Below, piece by piece: positions 33,599-47,092 of a DNA stretch of 64,000 nucleotides. The stretch's first letter is position 1. Each line of letters opens with the position of its first letter. The translations under genes and the position numbers were made by a program. The notes beneath the pieces were generated by a model. The model did no database searches and was not told the origin of the DNA. It saw only the letters and a list, made by a program, of their open reading frames with translations. The DNA comes from Apophysomyces variabilis (Eukaryota > Mucoromycota > Mucoromycetes > Mucorales > Mucoraceae): positions 310,001 through 374,000 of the forward strand of contig MZZL01000134.1 of assembly GCA_002749535.1 (NCBI GenBank), in the 5' to 3' direction.

Positions 33599-34432
33599 CG
33601 TATAAACAAAAAAAAAAGAAAGAAAGCAGCTTAAGTCTATCATTTTATGACGTTCCTTTATTTATATTTTTGCTGTACAACTGCTGCGGAATAGTGGCAC
33701 AGTACCGCCCACAGGTCGCGTCTCTCCCGGAATAATTTGATCGTTTCCAGCAGAAACCTTAGACCTCCCTTTTTCGAGAATACATGGTCTTCATACTTTA
33801 GTATGACTTATCCATAGACATATTGTATCGAACGATAAGTTGGCCTATTCATCGTCATGGCAATTGTTTGTTTTTTCAGAAGTAGAAAGTTAAGGACCTT
33901 ACAGATTAAAAAAGGTCTAGGGCATGTTAGTAGCGGCAGCTTTTCGCATAGCGCAAACCAATCATCTATTGTTTGCAACCCAGCCTCACTTGTAACTCTT
34001 CACAATCTATGCAACTCTGCTTTTACCAAGGCAACGCAATGACATGCACAGTTTGTTTTCCAATCAGAGCTATAGACACGCTGGGTCCACCTTCACGGTA
34101 ACTTTAATGTAGCGTGATGATGTTCCATGAACTTTCACAGTCAGGTTACTCATTCCTGGAACGAATGCAGCGGTTGGGCTCAATGAAACGAGTATGAGCG
34201 GCTAAGTTGCTTGTTGTGTACAGGTGCAGGTGGTTGTATACGGTAAACGTTTTTGGTGGTTTAGAGTTGCATATGGCCAATGCATATCTTCTAAGTTTTC
34301 ACTTTCGCTATTTGGGTTATCCACCAGAATGCTTATGTATACAAAGCCCGTATGCAATGCGTAAATAAGTAACAGCGTCCAGATAAAAATGAAAGTGATT
34401 GATTTCTTTCTTTGATTCTTTTTTCTTCTGCC
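33599..34432. other. Intergenic between divergent tRNA ligase and kelch genes
   Basis: About 830 bp of AT-rich DNA, promoter for both sides. Short ORFs (33857-34042) have no domain. Confidence 0.5.
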
Positions 34433-35949
34433 ATGTCAATTATGTGCTGGAAAAGATGCGTGTCTGCGCTCGCTGTTTTTGGGCTCTACCCAATTGTTTC
34501 CGGTGAATATGATATGACAACTGCTCAACTCGCTCAGATCCCGTTGATGTCAGACACAGCTTCCATCGTTCGAGAAAACATTCTCTATCGTTATGGTGGT
34601 GTGAACAGGACTTCTGAGCTGTACACAAATGTATTCACCCAAACTTCATTGTCGGATAACGGTTCACTCTCGTTTAGCTATGTCAAACAGGTGAATCAAG
34701 GACCTCTATGCAGCCTTTGTCAAGCGGTCCTCTTGCCGGATAACCAAACAATGCTCGTCCTGGGTGGTATGAATCCCATCAAACGTAGCTCATCGATGAT
34801 AGCATACATGTATCGGTTTGACAACGCCAGTTGGTCTCCCGCACCGGTTCTCAGTGATAAAGGTACTCTGCCCTACAACCGTAAGCTCTTTACGGCCACC
34901 TTGGCATCGAATGGCAAGGTCTATATCTACGGAGGTATTCGGACTCTGTCGCATATAGACGAGTCAAGCGAACCGTTAAACGATTTTTGGTCTTACGACC
35001 CGGTATCCGGTCAGTTCCGGAACCTTACTAAGAGTGGTCAGACACCAATCTTTTCTCATATCGGAATAGCTCTTAAGCAAGTCCTTTCACTTTGACGTCT
35101 CCTTTTTTTTTCGAGGACACTAACATTTCTGTATTAGGAATGGTGTCATCGCATATCTAACAGGAGCATTGACTCATTCAACCACGATAGATCTAGTCCC
35201 TGCAAATCAAACATTATTGTACGATACCAATAAAGATACTTGGGAAACCAGAAACATCGGGGGAGAAACTCCCCCAGCAAGAGAGAATGCTAACGCTGTT
35301 TTAGGTAAGCTCGTTGTCTTGATGCCCTCCGACTGTATTTACTTACCGTCTTCCCATCTGTAAGCGCCGAACGGAACATCTATCATAATGTTTGGTGGTA
35401 AGGAAGCGTATAACGTCTGAAAAAAAAAAGATGAGGCGTTTTGAGCAATATCGATAGGTGAATCGGGAAGGGTGTTGTGGGAAAAGCAGTACCCCAATGA
35501 GGTGGCCGTTCTAGATATGCAAACCTGGAAGTGGAACAAAATCGCTACCCTAGGTATCCGACCAAGAGGTCGAAGCTACGCATCCATCGGGTTGGTAAAC
35601 AATACCTATTTAATGATTGCTGGCGGTATGAACATTGATACAAAATGTCTGTTGTTCACTCATTTTGTCTTCATGTTTGCTAGGTAGTGCTGATGTGCAG
35701 TTTATGAATGACGTAAACCTCTTGAAAATACCTCACTGGATAAACGATTCATGGTATTGGGAGACGAATATCGCTGAATCAAGGGCTGCAGTTTCCTTCG
35801 GTAGATGGGCAACAGGAGTAGCAGTAGTAGGTGCTGTCATTGGAAGTCTCGTGGTAGCTATCATCTTCCTTCTTTGCCTTTGGCGTTTTCGACGGCGTAT
35901 TTTCCGCATCATCGCCGATCTCCGTCGATATATGTGGCACCCACGGTAG
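34433..35949 (+). CDS. Secretory kelch-repeat protein with one transmembrane segment
   Basis: Five exons (34433-35076, 35138-35304, 35365-35397, 35458-35625, 35684-35949) give 425 residues. A signal peptide (MCWKRCVSALAVFGLYPIVS) is followed by kelch-type blades with paired Gly and Trp (LVLGGMNP, KVYIYGGIRT, WSYDPVSGQF, IIMFGGESG, IAGGSADVQ). The C-terminus has a transmembrane helix (TGVAVVGAVIGSLVVAIIFLLCLW) and a short strongly basic tail (RFRRRIFRIIADLRR). The first intron uses a GC donor (AA|GCAAGT), which alone keeps the frame. N-glycosylation sequons are many. The protein is probably a cell-surface propeller; its ligand is unknown. The next gene starts 64 bp after its stop. Confidence 0.87.
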
Positions 35950-36013
35950 GAAAGAAAAAGGATACTGCTATTATTATCATTCATCTTAACATGTCGCCAT
36001 TCAATATGACAGC

Positions 36014-37408
36014 ATGGGTGAACCCAGGTGGACAGAAATCGCCCGAGTGATGTCGCAACTGGCCTTATTCTTTGTATTTGTGGCCTTCATTATCTTCATG
36101 CTTTCTCAAGTCATAGAGAGTCCAAACTCGACGATTATCATCACTGAATACGGCTCAAACCCACAAACGCCAGGTAAAGGATCTTTGTTTTGTCCTACTT
36201 CTCCTTCTCCTTATTATTAAATATGAAGTTTGTTTGCTGATTTTACACAAGATATTCGATTTTGTTTTGATGGCTGGAATAATAGTGCTGCTCTGCTAGT
36301 TACGAGTTTATATCCTCGTGTCACTTGTGTTACGGACAGTGGTTACAATTGCAACTCGTTTATACGACCTCTCAATATGTCCCTTCATCAACCGTGGCTT
36401 GGTGACCAGCTAGGTTCAGTGACATGCTATCTCTATGCGCCACCCTCTTCGTTCGTGCTCAATGCGCCGCCGAGTTTATACAGAGGAAGATTTATTGAGT
36501 ACCCCGTACGCTATGGGAGCAGTTTGTTCTTTTATTTCTTTGGCAACACGAGTATGCATGGTAGCATCCATGTGTCCATCTATCCCCCTACGTTGGATCC
36601 TAATCGTGAGCTTTATTTTGATGATAAGAATCAGTCGATTTCTGCACAGGACGAAAAAGCATGGGTATTTATAGATCTGGCTGATATTTCAACCCAAAAC
36701 ATTTTTGACGTTGAAGCCGGAACCTATTCAACTCTGACGTATCAGATGCAGTCCTATCGATCCCTCAAATCAGAAGGGTGGAACTATGTTGGCTTATTTC
36801 CACAATTTAAAGAGGTACCTCAAATAGTATCCCAGTTTCGACAAGAAACAGTTTATCCTGGGGTGCTTTTGCCAGGGAAACCAATTGTTAGCTGTCTTCA
36901 TGTGGTTCCAGACGCTCATGCCAGTATCACACTACGCGAGGCCAAAATATACTCCCTGGTCAATGTGGTGGGTCTTATTGGTGGTGTATTTGGTCTCTGT
37001 ATGGCTATCCAGAGTTGCATGTTTGGTTATCGTCCACGGTCCCCGTGGGGCATTGTGCACCGTTGGTTTATGGGTAACTTGCGCCGATCGATGTCTCAAG
37101 CCCTTGTGAGCCCGTCCGAAGGGGTGCATAAAACGATCTCATATGTCAGACCCGTCCAGCAGCGTTTTCTGAAGCCCGACATTTCGACGAGTAGTTCGAC
37201 CGAAGGGGATGCTACGATAAGTCCTGTCTCTCCGCAGGAAATCGATAGTCAGTATCGGCTTGACCAGGTGGAAGAGAGATTACAACTAATGGAACTGATA
37301 TTGAAATCTTACTACATCAACGACGAGGTGTTCCGTACCGTTGACAGTGCTTTCGAAGATGCTCAACGCGGCTTCCGAAAAGATAGTCTCATGAGTAGAG
37401 AAAGTTAG
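36014..37408 (+). CDS. Two-pass membrane protein of unknown function
   Basis: Two exons (36014-36173, 36252-37408) give 438 residues. A transmembrane helix near residues 15-35 (LALFFVFVAFIIFMLSQVI) is followed by a glycosylated, mostly beta-rich extracytoplasmic domain of about 230 residues with several Cys (FCFDGWN, RVTCVTDSGYNCNSF, VTCYLYAPPS), then a second helix (SLVNVVGLIGGVFGLCMAIQ) and a cytosolic tail ending in a short coiled coil (DQVEERLQLMELILKSYY). The family is not recognised. The close spacing behind the kelch gene on the same strand suggests coupled expression or a shared function, which is inference. Confidence 0.8.
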
Positions 37409-39153
37409 GACCAGCAACATGGTCTTACAAGCCGCTAGAGTGAATAGCATCGGAAGATCGAACAACAACATCTTTCTTTTCGACTTAGCTTAGGACATGC
37501 TCCTTTTTTTTTTACCAGACCATGGTATGCATCGTAAGCAGAGCAGATCTACGTCTTCAAGAGGTCTCATTTGATCAGTCACTATGCGACATATTTTTCC
37601 AAAAACCGCGATACTCATTGTTCATATTATTCAGCTCTCCCGTATTTAACTAGATAAAAGTAAACTATACATTGGTTGAAATATTGATTAAGCTTAAAAA
37701 CGGGAAGATCCTGCAAAGTGTGGTCCAATATGCGTAAGATGAATGTTCCCTTTGGAAACATAAGCTGTGAAAAGCTATGCACGGTTTCAAGCATACACAG
37801 TCTCATTGCTATTGTTTTGTTATTATCGTCCCCATCAATTCAACAAATGCGATGGTCTTTCTTGATCTCGCAAAACAGCAATAACCAGTTAAATAATCTA
37901 GTTTAATTAATCATCTAACATTAGTACAACACACCCGAGGATCCAAGATTGCAAGTTTAACTTTTCCTGGAACGAACTGAAACAAGGACAAAGAGAAGGG
38001 ATCTGAAAAGCCAATATAAACTGTGTTCCTAACTGAGAATTTATCATCTTTGATGCGTGAAAGATGCCTGCTTCCCTAAGAAATGTAGGGCACCGACTGT
38101 ATCAATAATCCAGGGACTGAAGACATTCTGGGATTGAGAGAATCATATCCTTCATCTCCAGTGAACACATGACTTCAAGTTTCTGCAAAGAGTGATCGTA
38201 GTAACTGAATATTAGAACAGCAAAAGGGAGTTAAAATGCTTCTTTCTACCGAGCTGTACTCGAAGCCTTCTTCTGCCAGAAGGTGCGTATCTCTCACCGC
38301 ATCTAGCCTCTAAGTAGTAAAAGGGAATTGAAAATGAGCAAGAATACTCCAGAAGCTGTGAAAAAGGGGAGTGCAGCTTTACATTACTTTGGCATCCTGA
38401 CGTCCCCTTGTGCTAAGAACATATTGGGTGCGTTTAGGCAAACGCTAATCAAGGATGATAAATGACTCCTCCCTTTCGATCGGTCAGCGCAGTTGAGAAG
38501 AAAAAATCGGGAGATGCAAGACCAGACCTTCCATCATTGGAAAATTAGTTAGCTGCTGATCATTAATTAACTACTAGCGACCGTCATTGTCTTAAAATGT
38601 CGCTAAGGTAGAGTCTCTTTGGCATGCCGGAAGGTATCATTGTCTTAAAGCTTTTGTTAGCTAGCGGAGGCGACATGTTAGATAAACTAAGCATTAATAG
38701 GAGCGATTTATTTTAAGTTATAGATAAGGAAAGGTCAACAGCAGAGAAAGCAACATCAAGTGAAATCTATGGATACTACTTTGAGTTTTCAGAGCAGACT
38801 ATAAGATTGGCAGGCTGGTGATTGAACTATGCGGAGTTGTGTGAACTCGACAGTAATTTTTCTTCCGAGTTGTTCGGAAAATTCGCATATGGAATATATC
38901 GATAAGGGGAGGTTAAGAAAATCTGCACGTTCGTCGTCGTGCTACAGTAGGCATTTTGTGGCAAGTGTGCTTTTGTTTACGGTGACAAGATGGCGTAAGC
39001 CGTCTAATAACATGAGAGGAATGTAGTGTTTTGTTTACTCCAGCCCATCTAGGAGCACATGATGTTGGGATCGACATCAGGAGAGGCACGGGGCTGGCGA
39101 AGTGAACGGAGGGTGGGTTACACCTTACCATCGTTTTCAACGACACTTAAAAG
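37409..39153. other. Intergenic, no gene seen
   Basis: A 1.7 kb stretch between the 3' ends of the two-TM and LIM genes. Small ORFs (37718-37906, 38829-39026, 38913-39146 minus) show no domain or splice support. CATTGTCTTAAA occurs twice about 50 bp apart near 38590-38645. Function unknown. Confidence 0.5.
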
Positions 39154-40504
39154 CTAGATCTCGCCGAACAGCGTCCGTCGTTTCTCTGCTCGCATATTGC
39201 GGTCGTTCTGACAGTAAATTCTGTTTTCGTACAAATAATATGTATCTGTGATCAAACATTGACAAATCTAGAAAAATGGGTTGTAGATGAATAAGGATGC
39301 ATGCCATTTATGTGCCTGATATATCACTTACATGGCAAGTGAAGCAATGAGGATGATAACGCCATCCATCCGAAGTTTGGGCACAGCGGCCTTCTACGGG
39401 TTCGTCGCAAGCGTGACATAAGGAATTGTTTAACCGATGATAATCACGTCGACAATAAGGAGCATCGCGATAAATGTAAAATCGGTTGTTTGGAAATGAG
39501 CATTGACACAACTGGTAACAAAGCGGGTCAGGTCAACGAGAAAAAGATTATCAGCATTTCTTACTGACTTGACATCGGAAACAATGTTTGTGCCATGTTC
39601 CATTAAGCTTTCCATCCACGGATGATACTGCTTCCTTTTCAACCGCACGTCCACATGCACGGCATTTTGGCAAATACAATCTGTTGAAATCCGGCCTGCA
39701 GAAGATCTTTCCTTTATGCTGGCATAAGCCTGTCGTTTCAGGTTCAACAGGTTTATCACAATGAGCGCAACGAAGATGTTCAGGATGGAAATACTTGTCG
39801 AGTGCCTTTGTTGGCTTCACATGGGGTTCGATGAGCTCACCGCTAGCAAAAGGATTGAAAAGTCAGGATAATATGTGTTTGCTTGTATTGCCTTCTTACC
39901 ACGCTGCACAGTTAGGTTTCCGGATGACAATGTCGTAGTCTTCATTACAGTAGATGCGTCCGTCGTACTCGAGAGGGGTATGGTACGGATCTAGACGGTG
40001 TCGACATACAAAGCAGCTAAAGCATTGAATATGATAGGACTGAAATTTAATCGGTCAAATTCATCAGCAAGGCAAAAGTTTTTTTTTTCTTTCGGTGATA
40101 GATTGGTTTGTGGTTACCTTGTGATTAAGATTAATAATAGTAGAGCCTGTGCCAATTTCGCGTCGGCAACGGACACAGGAGGGCCGATGATGATTGTTAT
40201 TATTGACGATCACAGGGTGAGTAAGGTCATGCGCACCCTGACTGGAATGGGTTAGACAACTTTTACTAGGCCGTGGGGAAAAAGCCCCGTGAGCATTTGC
40301 ATTGGCTGGTTTAGCCGAGGCTTTTTCTATCGAGACCGAACGCGAACGGCTAGGCGATTTGACCGGTTTGGGTGGCTTGACTTGCCTGCAGTCTGGTCTG
40401 TGATGCAGTGCAGGAGCAGGCGATGTGCTGTTTTCCCGCGGTATCTCGGCGAAAGGAGGGGGGGATACAGGTGGATCGTCCAAGTCATCATGCGGTCTAA
40501 GCAT
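39154..40504 (-). CDS. Paxillin-like protein with four LIM domains
   Basis: Five exons (40118-40504, 39900-40039, 39569-39842, 39332-39511, 39154-39267) give 364 residues. The N-terminal 105 residues are Pro/Ser-rich (DDPPVSPPPF, PPKPVKSPSRSRSVS). Four LIM zinc fingers follow in tandem: CVRCRREI...HIQCFSCFVC, CAACGELI...HLRCAHC, CRACGRAV...HCFRCQLCQC and CHACDEPV...HCFTCHICQC. The zinc-binding Cys/His spacing is intact through each, although introns fall inside three of them. Paxillin-type LIM proteins link the actin ring and polarity sites (for example yeast Pxl1, which has fewer LIM units). The start at 40504 is the first ATG in the open frame; an extra 5' exon cannot be excluded. Confidence 0.88.
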
Positions 40505-42239
40505 GGAAAACCACTTAACACGGTCATTGTGGCTTCTATTCTTGTTGCTTACTTGTCACGAGGGTGATGCAAAAATGGTTTACTCTAAATATCACGGTAT
40601 GAGGACGAACGTTTCCCATTGTTCTGATATCCTCCTTTTCTATTTACCTGCATATTAGGATGATATTTCTTATGATGCGTTGCGGCATGGATTGTGTCCT
40701 TTGCCATGTTAGTCAGAGAATTCCAAAAGTGAAAGTGGAATTTTGAATCTGTAAGGTTGCACACACATGTAAAAAAGTGGCGTGTTATTGGTTGCCTATG
40801 GGCGTACAGAAAGAGTAAGGCTTACTGTTGGTGGGATGTGTTGTGCTATCCATCGAGACAGCTCGTTTTCGACGTGGACCGAGTTGCACTAGTAATAACA
40901 GGGTAATGATAGAATGATGATAATAATATAAAGGTTATTAACAGAGTAAGTTGTGTTTTATGCAACTAACATGTATGCAACTTGAGTGGCGAGTTGGATG
41001 GTTGGTTGTGGCATTGGTGATTTGCTAGTTGAGCCATGGCAACATGGGCATGGCAATCAGTGCATTGAATTGTGGCAGAAGGTGAAGTCATTGATTGCAA
41101 TACTGTTTGGCGCATGGCACTTTGGAGTCAGACCGAAAAAGAAGAATAAAAAAAAGGGAAAGTTTAAAAAATGAAAGAAAGAGCGCGCCAAACGGGAGAA
41201 AATTCGAGTATATTTCTTTTCCAATTGGGTTTTTCAATAGATGGATATATGATGCTATCTCCTTAAATATACAGAATTTAGCGATATGCTGTGTATGTAG
41301 AGTAAGAGTTGCATTGCATGATCTCTATGACTGGATTAGAAGTAAACATCTTTCTACTATGGACTATGTGGCGATCACAACAAATAAGACAAAGATCAGC
41401 AAAAAGGAGATAGACAGTTAGAGACAGAGAGAGAGAGAGAGAGAGAGAAAAAGGGAAGCATGACCAGAACGATGATCAAAACGGAGCTGCCTTCTTGTTC
41501 TTCATCCGATGTTTGTGCTTCTCCTTTTTTTTTTCCTCCAAACAGTAGCAGGCATTCGTTGTGTAGCACAGAGGTTCGTTGACAGTGACTTTGTGCACTC
41601 AAGTCACCCATTTCCCTATTTCATTCACTCACAGACAGCGTGTGTGAGTAAGTGAGTGAGTGTGAGTGTGTCTTTCTGTATCTGTTCCCTTTCTCTCTCT
41701 CTCTTTTCTCCCCCTTTCTTTTCTTCCTTTCTACTATTTCTCTTGTATAGCCGACGCTGAGCTGTTCTTTATTTTAAAACACAGTCAGCACACACATACA
41801 CCTTTATTTTCTGTTCCTTGCCTTTTTCTTCCCCATTTGCTCTTCTCATTCATCTCTACATAGTTTGGAGTTGATTCCCTGGGGGTCATCTGCACTCGGA
41901 CCACCTGCAAGTTTTTTGAACGAGGAGAAAACCGCACACATATATATATATACACACATACATAGTTACGCCCTTATCCGTTTTATTTCTCTGTTCACAA
42001 ATCCGATCCTCTCTCTCTCTTTTTCTCTTTTTTTTTTACTGTCGTCTTTTCTACTTTTTTTCTCCCCTCCCTCCCTTCCCCCCACTCTTTCTTTCTCTCT
42101 CGCTTTTTCTTTAAACGCTGAAGGGGCAACTCCATTTATATATTGTATATATCTTCTCTCTTTCTCCTATATACCGAAAGGTTCGTAACAAAACCATCAT
42201 AAAAAAAGAAGACGACTGTAAACGGTGCATCCCTCGTCC
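40505..42239. other. Divergent promoter region, LIM and DYRK genes
   Basis: About 1.7 kb of promoter and leader DNA. It includes a GA microsatellite (about 41423-41448), a TGAG/TGTG-rich run (about 41640-41672) and long CT/T-rich tracts (41685-41740, 42010-42115) just ahead of the kinase ATG. No gene seen. Confidence 0.55.
41423..41448. repeat. GA microsatellite
   Basis: About 13 GA units in the promoter region between the LIM and DYRK genes. Confidence 0.9.
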
Positions 42240-45200
42240 ATGTCATCCTCGACCGTAACGGATCCATACATAGCCGAGTCTTGGATACATATGCAGCAGG
42301 GACATGGCTCGCTACACACAAAACCTAAAATGCAGAGCTTAACGGATAAAACGACCAGACGACCAAGTAAAGTAATGGAGGGACGATTTGCAAAATCCAC
42401 AGCCAGCAGTCGATCACGCGCCTCCACAACCGCAGGTAACGACTTGAAAGCCGACTTAGGGATGAGTCGTGATGGTATATTTGAGGCCTTTGCAGAAGTC
42501 GAAAAGTTAAATACTACCACTTGGACCGAAACAAGACGACCATCTACAGCTGCACGAAAAGTCGCAACAATTGAAACAAAACAGCCTACCACAACAAGAC
42601 GAAAAAGTACAGCCAATTCAACCTTGGAAGCAACCATAAAGATCCGACGAAAGTCCCGTAGTCAACTCGATGACAACGAAATAACAACACCAAGATCGGC
42701 CGCCCCTAGCAGAACTAGGGCAGGTACACTCGCTCAGGCAGCTATATCATCCAGACGCCACAGTGAGACGAAATCCCCTGTTGCATCACCCCGCGTGCGT
42801 GCCTTAACGACTAAGAAATCAAACGAAAGCATTCAGTTAAAATCACCGGCACTCAAAGCTAGCATCGCTCGTCGACGGCCCTCGACTGGTTCGGTGCTCA
42901 CACAAGAACAGTTGGACTCACCAAAACTTAAAGCAAAGATAGCTCAACGAAGCGAATTGATAAAAAACTATGAGTTAACGCATGAGAAGATGGCCTCTGA
43001 TCAGCGTGAACATGCAGCAATATCAGAAAGAGATTCGAAAGCTCACCGACGATCCATCCTCGATGACGAATCCATATGTGACACAACCGATATATCAGCC
43101 CGATCAAGGGCAAAATCTATACGGAATACGACTGTACCCCAGGAACACGGATTTATTCCCATAGCAGACGCTTGGAGAGATTCGCTAGCTCAAGAACAAA
43201 CATTAGCCAAGAAGGAGCTCGGTCTTCACTCCGACAAAGCAGCTGGGCCACATGGTCAACAACGTGGAAAATCACGGGTGCTAAACTCACCTCCCCCTAC
43301 GCAAATCATTGACAACGACGCCAATGAGCATGATGAAAAGGAAACTACTTCGATGCATGCCCGCCGTAAATCACTTCATCAGGTAGCGGATCAGCGCCGA
43401 GACGACCCCTCGCAACGATCTGCGGCTGAGATTATTAGCCATGCGAAGCGAAGACTTAGCATGTCCAAAGAAAAAGCCAAAGAACTTGAAGCAGTCAACA
43501 GAGAACCTCGACGAAGGACGCTTTCAAGTGGATCGACCTTACGACCCAACATTGATTCTGATCGAAATCCTCGTCGGAAATCAGTTGTAGGCACAGTACA
43601 CGTGACAACGACGAATAACGGGGCACAAGGCTACATGAGACCGACGATGGCAGAACAGCGACGTCGTTCCATAGTGCCATCGCCAGCACGTGCACTGTCG
43701 TCGAGGGCGAAAACGGATGCAAGCGAGGAGGACGGCGATAGCCCAGTCTCTCCTTCCGTTTCTAGACGGCAGAAGTCAAAGGCTTACAGTCCTGCAGGCG
43801 GTAACAACGGTGAAAGTAGCATCCTTGGGAGCAGCCACAGCGATGAAAACGTTAAAAGGCTATTGCAACGAAGGATGAGCAAAGGTTCAGGTGAAATAAG
43901 TCCTGCTACAGCATCTAGTGCCGAGGAGCCAAGTGAAGAGATTACTCTACGTAGTCGTAAGAAATCCGTCACAGAACGACCTAGTGCACTTGCTCTAAGT
44001 CGAAGGATGTCAAGAACCGAATCTCTCAAGGAAGGAGTTCCAACTTCTCCTTCTTTGCATGCAGCGACAAGAGTTCGTAAGAAAAGCATAGCGAGTCAAG
44101 ATACATCAGTGCTTGGGAATGTTAAGCGCGTGTCAAGTAAACAAGCTGCAGGCACAACCGCTAAACAAGCCCCTCCTGTCCGAAAAAGAGGCAAGGTAAA
44201 AAAGAAGAAAAATGCAATATAGTTTTGAATACTTGCATGGAAAGCTGAAGATAAGTTTTGATCCTGCAGACATTACCTGGCAGTTTGGCAAAACCACCCG
44301 TGGTGCAGTCCGTGCAGCTGCCACCCATGAAAATGGAACCTATCAAGCTCAGCCTTCCGAAGACGGCAACGAAAAAGACACCCAAATCTCCTGCAACACG
44401 CGCTGTCACGACAACACCCAGCCGAACTGCCGCAGTTTCAGCAAAATCCACATCGGCACGATCCACAACCCATGAAGAGACGACTCCGGCAACAAGTGGT
44501 ACGAGCAGCGATGAAGAGGCGAATGCAAAAGGTAGTACACTGAAAAGCAGGCGCAGTAAAGGTTATAGCCATCTTGGTATGACTTCTGAGCGACGAGCAT
44601 CCTTGAAAACGCCTAGAATCACACCAGCATCACCCAAAGGTCTCACACCTGTGTCTGCCAACGCATCACCAAAGACTCAGCCTATTTCCACTCGACGACA
44701 AAGTACGCATAGCGGCGACATGACTAAACCTTCTGCTCGGAAACTCTCTGTATCCGTGGGAACCAAAACGGTGGCAGATGATTTGCTCAAGACTCCCGAT
44801 GCGGCATACTCACCAGCTATGGGTCCTGCGTCGGCTGGCGGTCCACGTACTAGAAAGACCAGTTTTACTGGTACGGGTTCGATGAGCCGTGCTAATTCTA
44901 TGTACCCTATGAGCAGAAAAGATTCTTTTGCATCTTCTACCGAGCAAGAGAGCACCAATGAGAAGGACAAAGGTAAAACTGAGAGAAGTAAAGCAACGTG
45001 ACGACGTACCATTTTATAGATCGACATCGAGCCATGAGTCTTCATGAAAGATTGCAGGCAATGGTAGCCCAGCACGCGATCAAGGAAGATTACAATATAA
45101 ATTCGGATCAATATACTTTCTTACGCGATCGAAAGGCACGAAGGAGTCTCGGATATGAACCAGACGAAAAGTACGAGCAATGGATATCAGCCGAAGACCG

Positions 45201-47092
45201 TGCACATTCGAAACGAATCAGTGATCCGTTTATGTATGAGAAACAAATAGCAGCTGAATCAATGGGCGCCGAACCAAAGAGTCCGCAAATGGCTCTCAAA
45301 TGTTATGCGCCATACCTGTCCTTGTTTGAACGGGTCGAAATTCGAGACTATCCTGAAGTTTACTTTGTCGGTCCTGATGCACCAAAATACCAGGCATCAC
45401 ATGATTACCCGACTTGCAATTATGGATACGACGACGAGCGAGGAGATTATAGGATTGTGATCCAAGATCATCTTGCCTATCGTTACGAAGTGTTGGAGGA
45501 ACTTGGCCGAGGTTCTTTTGGCCAAGTGGTCAAATGCTATGACCATAAAACGGGACTGACAGTTGCTATCAAGCTGATCCGCAACAAGAAGCGATTCCAT
45601 GCTCAGGCATTGACCGAAGTCAAGATATTAAAGAATTTAGTAGATTGGGTAAGAAATATATAACGCGGGCGCACTAGTTGCATTTGTTCAAACATGCTGG
45701 TTTGAATAGGATCCAGAAGACAAGCATCACAATATCAAAATGACAGACTACTTCTATTTCCGTAATCATTTATGCATTGCATGCGAGTGTCTTAGCATGA
45801 ATTTATACGAATTCATCAAGAGTCATAATTTCAAGGGATTCAACGTTACATTGATCAAGAGGTAATGGATAAAAACGAAAAAAGGTAAACATGTTGGCTT
45901 AGTAAGTGGATTCTAGGTTTACTTTGCAGCTACTGCAGTCTCTCAGTTTACTGTATGAACATGGTGTTGTACATTGCGATTTAAAACCAGAGGTAAGGCA
46001 TACTGGATATGATAACGGTAATTCCATAGCTGAAGCATATGATTACAGAACATTTTGTTAAAGCATCCCTTAAAAAGCACGATCAAAGTGATCGATTTCG
46101 GCAGTAGTTGTCTAGAGAACGAAAGAGGTTTGTCGGCTATTTTGAATATTGCATTTGTTTTTCTCATACTAATGGTTTCCATGCAGTATACACTTACATA
46201 CAAAGTCGTTTCTACCGATCACCTGAAATCATTCTTGGTATGTAGTCGAGTTTGAACTGTTTCATTTGGAAAGAGCTTTTCGTTAGTCTAATGCTGAGTA
46301 CAATTCAAGGCATGAATTATAACATGGCAATTGACATGTGGAGTCTGGGCTGCATCTTGGGAGAGTTGTACACAGGTAAAGAGAAAAAAAAAAGAAAGCT
46401 TGTTTGTGGATGTCACAGGGCTTATGTTGCCGCATTAGGACTTCCGCTTTTCCCAGGCGAAAATGAACAGGAGCAATTAGCATGTATTATGGAGATTATG
46501 GGTGTACCTGATCAATATCTAATCGAGCGCAGTTCTCGGAAGAAGCTGTTTTTTGGTAAGTCCGGCTCAACAAGGAGAATAAGGCGCGCGCGCGACGGAG
46601 ATTGACACGTTTTGGTTAGACTCCAATGACAATCCCAGAATCTTTACCAATTCGCGAGGAAAAAAGCGACGGCCGGGATCCAAGACATTGGCTCATGCGC
46701 TTCGTTGCAATGATACCCTCTTCCTTGATTTTATCGAACGATGCTTGGAATGGGATCCAGAACGTCGTATTACACCCGCAGAAGCATTACAGCACGAATG
46801 GATTGTACAGAATTCAAAGCATAGCAGTAAAACTGCTCCTGGCAATACAGCAACGTAAGAAGTGTGGAAGCTATCCAATGCATGCTTGAACCTGTGATCT
46901 GATGATCCATTTTTCTGTATTTGTTTATTTAGACGTCGACCTAGCTGTACCACAAACGTCGATGCTGCTACACGCGCAGTATCCCCGAATGCCATGATAC
47001 CCAAAACCGGAGCTACTGGTTACTATTACTCTCTTCGAAAAAACTCATTTTTGAATGAAATTGACGATAAATATGCGAGACGGCAACAATAA
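42240..47092 (+). CDS. DYRK-family protein kinase (Pom1-like) with long basic N-terminus
   Basis: Eleven exons (42240-44195, 44270-44972, 45020-45648, 45710-45861, 45917-45992, 46049-46127, 46187-46237, 46310-46375, 46439-46555, 46620-46854, 46933-47092) give 1407 residues. The first 880 or so residues are disordered, Arg/Ser/Thr-rich, with some 18 sites of the type RRxS or RKxS (RRPS, RRKS, RRLS, RRMS, RKKS). The DYRK homology box and kinase domain fill the C-terminus: YRYEVLEELGRGSFGQVVKC, AIKLIRNKKRF, HCDLKPEN, IDFGSSC, activation loop YTYIQSRFYRSPE, and MWSLGCILGEL. All catalytic residues are present, so it should be active and autophosphorylate the second Tyr of YTY. Pom1 and its relatives control polarity and size at cell tips. 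The TTG/CTG upstream of 42240 is not needed. Confidence 0.92.

Noticed and set aside
42197..42637. Minus-strand ORF of 146 residues over the DYRK first exon
   Set aside because: Antisense to the Arg/Ser/Thr-rich kinase tail.
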